Of a DNA stretch of 64,000 nt, positions 57,267 through 64,000 are shown piece after piece. Location of the stretch: positions 255,548,044 to 255,612,043 of the forward strand of contig CM060708.1 in assembly GCA_030686995.1 (NCBI GenBank). Direction: 5' to 3'. Source of the DNA: Artemisia argyi. Its lineage: Eukaryota > Streptophyta > Magnoliopsida > Asterales > Asteraceae. The notes under the pieces are model-generated. The model was not told the origin of the DNA. It worked only from the letters and a program-made list of their open reading frames with translations, and ran no database searches. Numbering within the stretch: the first letter of the stretch is position 1; every line of letters starts with the position of its first letter. The translations under genes and the position numbers were made by a program.

Positions 57267-58853
57267 TGTTAGTGCAAATATTACGATATTTAATCTATAC
57301 AGTCTCGTTTGTTTTGATTGATGACAAACGTATAACTTGATACATGACGTAAAATGTACAAGTTACTTGTAATCATAGTTTGTCTCAACATATATTCAAC
57401 ACCTCTCAACATCTCGAGTCGTCGTATGCTACAACACAGGTTCGTACATGTTTGTTATGTAGCATTATGATCAAACCCTTGACCAACCATTTAGAATGAC
57501 TAAAATACTTTAGGAGTCTTTAAGTATTTTAGGTGTCAAAGTACACTTTAGGTGTTAAATAGAATAAGTGCCACATTAGGTGTCTAGATAATATTATTAA
57601 GTTTACATTATATAAAAATGTGTCTTATAACAACATAAGTACATAAAACATTTTTAGTAACTTACTAAATATTATATAGCTAGCTAATATATTTTTTATA
57701 CAAGTAACTTACCTTTTTAAGTTAGTATATACATTTGTCTAAATGTATTTTTCATAAAATGGAAAACTAAATTTGGAAAGATCTTGATTAGACTAGACAT
57801 AAATATAGAAAGACATTGTGTCATACATCTTGTAAGAGATGTCATAGAATCTTGATTTGACATATTGTGTATTGACTTGGAAGATCTTGATTTGACTAAA
57901 GATAAATATATTTGGAATATGGTTTTGGAAAACCCCTTTGTAAGTTTGCCTATAAATAGGAGTTCATAGTTTACTTGCAAACTTGTTGAAAAACTACACA
58001 CACATAGATATATATGAAACCATGTAGAAACACACATGAGTCACCCTTTCCATAATGATCATAATGCTTCTAACATTAATCATTGTTGTAAGCATATCAT
58101 ACTTCATGATCCACCAAGAAGGTCACAAGATCTTGAAGTCATCATTCATTAAAGCATTCCAACATATGAAGATTCAAGGGTACTTGACATCCTCAATGGT
58201 TGAATACTTCTTATTCAAGAAGTTCTTGTATATTAGGCATGCATATCCATTAGACTTTTATGTCATGGATCATCATTGTATCATCACAATATAGATTAGA
58301 TGGTTTATGTGTTTGTGCCATAAAACACAAGGTTTTTATGTTGGGCCACAAAATATAGCGGGAGTGGTTGTACCCTTGGTAAAGAACTCGACATCTAGCT
58401 TAGTGTCGGAAATATTGTATAAGCGACGATAGGAGTGGTTGTACCTTGTAAAAGAACTCGGTATCTAGCTTTGTACCGGATAAAGTGTAAGCGACGATTG
58501 TAAGGTTTTCTCCACCGAGAAGGGAGGTTGTTGATCTAGTGAAGTAACTCTCGAGTTGGGTACTCGAGGAGTGGAGTAGGGCGGAGAGGAGATCCGTGAC
58601 CGAACCACTATAAATCCTCGTGTTCGGTTTGCACTTTCCTTTTACTTATTGCTTTAATTTAATGTTTGCATTATGTGATTGTTTGTGTTGTGACTTGTTG
58701 ATTGTACGTGTGTAATAACATGTTTTAAGTTATGTTAGTCATAAACTACAAGTAACATCTTTCATATTAGAACAAGCTAAAAATGGACATTTGATACAAC
58801 AAGTTTAAAGTTTTTAAACGGTAAACTATTCAACCCCCTTCTAGTTTTCCACA
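57267..58853 (+). repeat. 3' LTR of the copia element
   Basis: 1,587 bp. It keeps both complete GGAGTGGTTGTACC subrepeats and has a TATAAATA box near 57950. The target duplication GAATC follows. Confidence 0.9.
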
Positions 58854-58858
58854 GAATC

Positions 58859-60085
58859 AATACCTCAACTCCTATCGGTTTCATTCCACCCTATACCTAA
58901 ACTCATACCGACAGTGAGTCAAGACTCCAAACTAAACGCACCCTAAATTAAAGAAATTGATTAATTCAATTAATACCTCAATTAATGTTTGTCACATACA
59001 ATGAATTTGTAAATGTAGAGAATTGGAAAATAAACCATAGGACATAATATTTAAGAAAGTACCTATCTGTTTGTTTTCCATATAAACATCTTCCCATATA
59101 AAGATGACACAAGCAAGTATACAATTCAAGTAACCATAGCCCAGGCAGCCATCCGTTGTTTCCAAACCATTATAATTGACTCCTGTATAAAGATAGATTT
59201 AAACAAACCAATCACAAATGTACCATAATTGAATCGGAAAAAAAAAAATTACTTTACTTACCAATTAGTAAAATTCTCAATTCTTTTTTTAGGGTTCTTA
59301 TAAATCACAATCGTATTATAATTGAATCGAAACATAATCAAAGGAAATCATATTCTAATTTAATAGAAAAAAATATAATTGTAATATGGAACTATTAAAC
59401 TGAAACACAAAATGTATTATAATTGATTAGTTATTACCAATTCTTTCATGTTGGCAACATAGAAATCATTGGCACACTGATGTAACAAAAATGTTTTCTT
59501 GATTGATTTTGAATCGATATGTTATACATCCAAGCCCTAATGATACGAACATGTAACACAATATTGTCTCGTACAACAGAGAAGTCGGAAATGAAACCAT
59601 TGTCAAACCTAACAACCATTTAATCAGTGAAAAGACGGAAAAAGAAGTAATGTGGTTCTAATATGCAAATGAACGGTGTAATTTCATTTCCACAAACACC
59701 TTCGTTTTTATAGGCTCGATGGTTTGAAAATTGTCAATCAAGAAATTCCCAAAAATCAATTACAATCGGGGCAAATCAATTATAAGAATCTCCATAAATA
59801 AGAATTTCCAAAAATCAATTAAATTAAACACTCAATAAAAAAAAGTGATTGTAAAATGTCAATCAAGATTTTTTTTTTTACCTAAAATAAGTCAATCAAG
59901 AGAACAAACAACCGTAATCTATTTCTTTTTGGAATATTTTCACAACAAACCAATTTAATACCGTAATTAACTGATACGTTTAGGAAGAAATTTTTTATTA
60001 AAACGACGATTAAGAATAATCGAAATGCATTAAACAAAACATAATAAAATTATTAGTGTACTTTATGTGTAGATGTTTTCGTTGT
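58859..60085. other. Unassigned AT-rich stretch
   Basis: No clear gene. On the minus strand, about 59640-59480 can be read as DFSVVRDNIVLHVRIIRAWM and onward, which faintly resembles the start of a DUF223/RPA-like fold carried by some plant Helitrons. The match is too weak to annotate. Disregarding the copia insertion, this stretch continues the sequence left of 47136. Confidence 0.35.
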
Positions 60086-60626
60086 TATCATTTTTGCATT
60101 TTTGCAAAATGTTAGTGACTAAATTTGCAATTTACCCCTGATGATATTAATGTGAAATTTACAAAAATATTTTTTATATAAACTAGTTTTTATGTTTTAT
60201 ATTAAATATCAACGGATTAGTATAAATGAGAGGTTTTAACATAATGAATTGTGTTTAGTGCAATGAATAATAATGCACTATATTTAGTGCATTTTGTGTG
60301 TTCATTATCCATTGCACTAAAATAGTGTGATGTTTAATGCTAACATTGAAGACTATTTTTGCTAGTTTTTATATTATTTTAGTGCAAACGGTAAATCTAG
60401 TGCCATGGAGATGGCCTTAGATTTCTTCGCACTCAAAAGCGTGAAATTTTTCGGTACAATTATAGGTATCGAAATTCTATTGTTTTAAAGTTTTTTTCCA
60501 CATTAATTAATGTAACAAATTTTATATATTATTAAATGTTAATAAACTAATAAAATTCTACAATTAATTAATGGACTTTCTATTTGTTCAATCAAGTTAC
60601 ATAGACAATCTACGACATCTTTAGAT
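60086..60626. repeat. Dispersed repeat, copy 2
   Basis: About 541 bp, direct-orientation copy of 43209-43754. It lacks a seven-base ACATTGG-type piece near 60405 and has scattered substitutions. Its right end continues into ATACGGTTGACATTC, unlike copy 1. Confidence 0.85.
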
Positions 60627-60900
60627 ATACGGTTGACATTCAAAATTCAAGAACAAGAAAGTGACCCTACACCAAAAGAAATAATACGAGTTCTTGACTT
60701 TTTGATCCGTGAACAATTTTTCGTAATAAATATTACGACCATAAAAGCTTAGTAATATTAGAATACTGCTCTGATTATTTAACCTCTAATTATTACGCAG
60801 TATTTTATTATTTTAAGATACATTGGACAAATTTTATTCAGAATTATGTATGTATTTTAGTGTAGACCGACGCTAAACATAATCATAGTAAATTAAGGAA

Positions 60901-60976
<76 letters not shown>

Positions 60977-61656
60977 AACGAAGAACGAAGAATTATTAGG
61001 AGTAATATTAACTAATGTTCAAAGTTATTACTACGTAAAAAAAAAGCATCCGTTAACAAATTAATGAGAAAAAAACATACAAGACGCACCGTAATTTATT
61101 TTAAGCAGCAAATATTTTATTAAACACAAAAATTCTTTAGCGAGAAGCTATACGAATGCAATAACATCCTTTAACAAGACGCACCGTATCTTCAATTTTA
61201 GCAATGGCTAAAGAACGGAGGAAGAGTTACACACCTTGTTTCTCCAAAGCCATATAGCCCAAAACATAACCTGATACACTCTATGCACAATTGTTATATT
61301 TTAGCCCTAATAAAATTTTATATGTATTTTTTTAAAGTGTTTTTATTGTTAAAATTTAAAAGTTACATTCGTTATAAGATAAATTGAAATACAAACAAGG
61401 AAACATACAACTTCGGATTGAAAAAAAGAAAAAAAAAAAAGAAAAAAAATGAAAGTGGGACATAGAGTTGTTTTCCGTACTATTGGATTGAACATTTCCG
61501 GAAAGTATTTCCATTTTTTGCCATTATTCCATTTTCCCCCTTTTCCTTTCTTTTTCTTTTTTTCTATAATTACCCTTTAGTTACCACATTCCCCAAATTA
61601 ACCGTAAACTACTCTATAGTATAGTAGATTTATAAAAGCACTCGGTGCAGTGAGCA
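60627..61656. other. Intergenic with a dinucleotide repeat
   Basis: No gene recognised. It contains the AT microsatellite at 60907-60972 and A/T-rich runs near 61420-61560. Confidence 0.4.
60907..60972. repeat. AT dinucleotide microsatellite
   Basis: About 33 uninterrupted AT units (66 bp). Confidence 0.95.
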
Positions 61657-61664
61657 CTTACAAC

Positions 61665-62003
61665 TAGGGGTGATCATTTCCGACCGAAAACCGAATTCCG
61701 ACCGAATCCCGACACCGACCGACAAGCCCGACACCGAACCGATCATAATCGGGTCGGGACTCGGTTTCGATTTTCAGCTTATTCGGTAATCGGGTCGGGA
61801 CGGGTCGGAACGGGACGGGCCAAAACCGAAGAAATAACAAACGATACCGACATCCCGACCGAATCCCGATCCCGACCAAACCGATACCGACATCCCGACT
61901 GGTAATCGGTTCGGGACTCGGTTTGGATTTTCAGCTTATTCGGTAATCGGGCTTGTCGGGTCGGGTCGGGTCGGGGTCGGGACCGGCCCGATGCTCACCC
62001 CTA
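61665..62003. mobile_element. hAT-type MITE
   Basis: 339 bp element with ends TAGGGGTGATCAT and ATGCTCACCCCTA (9 bp inverted repeat TAGGGGTGA). It is flanked by a perfect 8 bp duplication CTTACAAC (61657-61664 and 62004-62011). The 8 bp target and CAGGGGTG/TAGGGGTG-like ends indicate the hAT superfamily. The interior is a GC-rich patchwork of CGGGTCGGG and CCGACCGA words, with a repeated ATTTTCAGCTTATTCGGTAA segment (about 61772 and 61928). No transposase is present. Confidence 0.88.
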
Positions 62004-62011
62004 CTTACAAC

Positions 62012-62890
62012 TTGTCATTTGAAGCTCAAAGGTGACACATCATTTTAGCAACTTTCATAACTAACCCCTTCACTAACAACAATTTACTCATTTGAGGCAT
62101 ATCACTTACAACTTTATTTTTTTATTCAAATTTTTAAATAAATTAAATTCATTTCATTAAAAATAAAAATATATTCCATTCAAATAATAGAAATAATATT
62201 TTTTATAAAAAAAAAATAGTTAAAAAAAATACAGAACAATACAAATCTAAACTGAATATATAAGTGGGCCAACTAGACCCACAATATTATGACCATAACC
62301 CACATTCCATTAAAAAAAATCTTCTTCTTCTTCTTTATACCTACTGTACACAAATCACACACACACACTTAAACCCAAAAACATAAATTGATTTTATAGA
62401 TCAGAAAAAAAGAGAAAGTAATTACCCCTGCAAAACCTGACATTTTCAGAAACTAAGCCTCATCGTGCAGACGAGGAGGGCTCAACTGGCGAATAACGGG
62501 GGGGGGGGGGGGGGGGGGTGCAGTGGCCAGGGCTTCACGCTGGACTGGCGAGGCTGATGACGAGCTGCACCCAGTGCTCTAAGGTTATGAATCTTATGAG
62601 TTATGACCCGTTTTAAAGCAAACTCTTTTAGCGATAATTTTAGCTATATATCACACAATAAACACACAAATGCAACTAACATGTTTTAAACAGGAATTAA
62701 ACTCACTCAATCACTTGGTTTAACCATGAATAATATGTAGCTACTAAATTTAAGTATTAAAATTAAATTGTGACCACTATACTTATATGGATTAATTTCA
62801 TATATTACCATATTTTTATAATTAATTTAATATATATTTAAAGTGCAAGTATTAAATGAATAATGTATAATGTTTTTAATGCATATTTGA
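62012..62890. other. Intergenic with poly-G run
   Basis: No gene recognised. Holds a 21-base G run at 62498-62518 inside a local GC-rich patch (about 62455-62585), otherwise AT-rich. Confidence 0.4.
62498..62518 (+). repeat. Poly-G run
   Basis: 21 consecutive G. The true length may be wrong in the assembly because such runs are hard to sequence. Confidence 0.9.
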
Positions 62891-62899
62891 ATATATATG

Positions 62900-63350
62900 G
62901 AATTCCCAACTAAAACGAGTGGAGGTATAAAATTGCCCTATTATATGGATTAAGTGATGACGTATAGTTCGCACTCGGGTCATGAACCCGACCAATGGAT
63001 ATTACTAATACCAAAGCCCATCACGCGTGGGCAATCATGATAAAGCTTTACAAAGGCCCAAATTCGAATCTATTATTTATGGTATTGATATAGGATCTCT
63101 TATTTATGGGATAAGGATCAAGGGACCGAATAAGTTGGGATACGCTGAAGGGTAAGGAACACGAAACCAACAAGGATTTCGTGTGTATATAAAGGGCATC
63201 TCGGCTCTCATTAAGGTATCATTTGATAACTCTAACTCTTCACTAAAACCCTAAAACCGATTACTTACTCTTACACCGGAGGATAATCGTGGGAGACAAT
63301 CCCACGGTAAGCATAACGGTGTTTTTGTTCTCTTAATGCACAGGTCTCAG
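62900..63350 (+). mobile_element. Tat-like Ty3/gypsy LTR fragment
   Basis: Contains a TATA box GTGTATATAAAGGG (about 63180-63193), then GCATCTCGGCTCTCATTAAG, CACTAAAACCCTAAA, ACCGGAGGATAATCGTGGGA and AACGGTGTTTTTG. This order resembles the R-U5 end of Tat/Ogre-group LTRs in plants. Neither LTR boundary nor a primer site was fixed, so this is a fragment call. Confidence 0.45.
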
Positions 63351-64000
63351 CTTCAAGATCCAATTGATACGGGAATAGAAATCCAAACAAGGAACGCCAA
63401 ACTTTTGTATCAACATTAAGAATTAAGGATTTTACTAACATATAACAAGTGAATAATGGGCAGATGTTAGAGATCTTAATGAACTTGTTATTCTCTTTTA
63501 TGTCACAATATGCATTAAATAAAACCAAAAATTACTACAATTTAATTAACTAATTGTTTCTTTATTTATATACCCTTAACGTATAAGTAGGTGTGACATG
63601 TTAGCGAAACCTGTTATAAGTGATCTACGACCACTTATCACATACTTCAGATTATTTTCGACACATTTATATTATACATAGCTTATTTTTTTATTTTTTA
63701 TTTTTTTTGAGATACAAAAATTTATGTTGTTGTAAAATAAGCTTAAAAAGGTAAAAATTTATGTTGTTGTATTATAAGTTACTACGAGTACTCTGTTAAG
63801 ATAAACAACATATCGATCTTAGCAAACAAAATAGAAGTATAGTGAACCAAATGTCTCAACTATCTAAGGTAGACAATTTAACTTTCAATAACGTTATAAA
63901 TCTAATGGTCGAAGAAAACTATGTGAAGTATCAAAAAGAGTAGATGAAGAAGATTGAGGGGTGTATATGTGATAAAAGAAAAAGTGGATTGGGAATTGTT
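63351..64000. other. Right edge, nothing recognised
   Basis: AT-rich sequence. The 85-codon minus-strand frame at 63271-63528 has no known motifs. The last 100 bases are open at the window edge and could be part of a feature that continues outside. Confidence 0.4.

Larger units (their letters stand above)
47141..58853 (+). mobile_element. Ty1/copia element without gag-pol (Sirevirus-like)
   Basis: 11.7 kb element with LTRs 47141-48755 (1,615 bp) and 57267-58853 (1,587 bp), both TGTTAGTGCAAATATT...TTTTCCACA. It is flanked by GAATC (47136-47140 and 58854-58858). The primer site TGGTACCAGAGC (48758-48769) matches initiator-Met tRNA with one change, and AAAAAGGGGGAGAT lies before the 3' LTR. The 8.5 kb interior has no recognisable gag, integrase or reverse transcriptase. 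Repeated polypurine tracts upstream of the 3' LTR resemble the multiple tracts described for Sireviruses. A related solo LTR (55665-57030) is nested in it. Confidence 0.88.

Noticed and set aside
59480..59640. RPA/DUF223-like exon of a Helitron on the minus strand
   Set aside because: Similarity limited to a short VRIIRAWM-like phrase with stops nearby; too weak to annotate.

Overview
The window is nuclear DNA of a flowering plant, most likely a member of the daisy family (Asteraceae). The evidence is an intron-rich APETALA2-type gene with a miR172 site, plant LTR retrotransposons (Athila-type Ty3/gypsy, Sirevirus-like Ty1/copia, gag-only gypsy), a mudrA-like Mutator gene, a Helitron helicase remnant, and a DUF4283 retroelement protein of a kind I know mainly from Asteraceae genomes. 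The family assignment is inference from protein style. I see no bacterial, organellar or CRISPR features and no rRNA or tRNA gene.

Layout. 37-3026: a 2,990 bp solo LTR with target-site duplication (TSD) CCGTA. 3636-4994: a broken DUF4283 retroelement gene. 6315-9891 (minus): the one intact host gene, a ten-exon euAP2 transcription factor of about 479 residues. 10.5-14.65 kb: a decayed minus-strand gypsy with three LTR-like copies, whose gag is split by a 2.3 kb non-autonomous LTR element (11533-13839). 14.68-15.28 kb: a CACTA-like end with TAGCGAC hairpins. 15287-30401: a 15.1 kb Athila-type element with 3.9 kb LTRs and TSD ATGCG, whose gag-pol frame is broken by two nonsense codons. 31663-42975 (minus): a mudrA-type Mutator pseudogene, split by a 7.8 kb minus-strand gag-protease gypsy (31837-39674, TSD CTGAG). 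43.2-46.9 kb: a repeat copy, a probable Helitron 3' end, a Stowaway MITE and a PIF1-type helicase remnant. 47141-58853: an 11.7 kb copia element (TSD GAATC) with no recognisable gag-pol, multiple polypurine tracts, and a related solo LTR nested inside it (55665-57030, TSD GAGTT). 60086-60626: a second copy of the 43.2 kb repeat. 61665-62003: a hAT-type MITE with 8 bp TSD CTTACAAC. About 62.9-63.35 kb: a Tat-like LTR fragment.

How it works together. AP2 is the only gene expected to make a working product; its neighbours are layers of nested transposons. The relative order of several insertions can be read from the nesting: gypsy after Mutator, small LTR element after the gag it splits, solo LTR after the copia element around it. 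I found no convincing new multi-gene system. The most unusual signals are a 15-base match to the 5' part of tRNA-Asp inside an LTR, repeated TGACGCCGTCA palindromes in the same LTR, strong GGCGGAACC hairpins in the coding-empty copia element and its nested relative, and a direct repeat bracketing the Helitron remnant that may mark a head-to-tail Helitron array.
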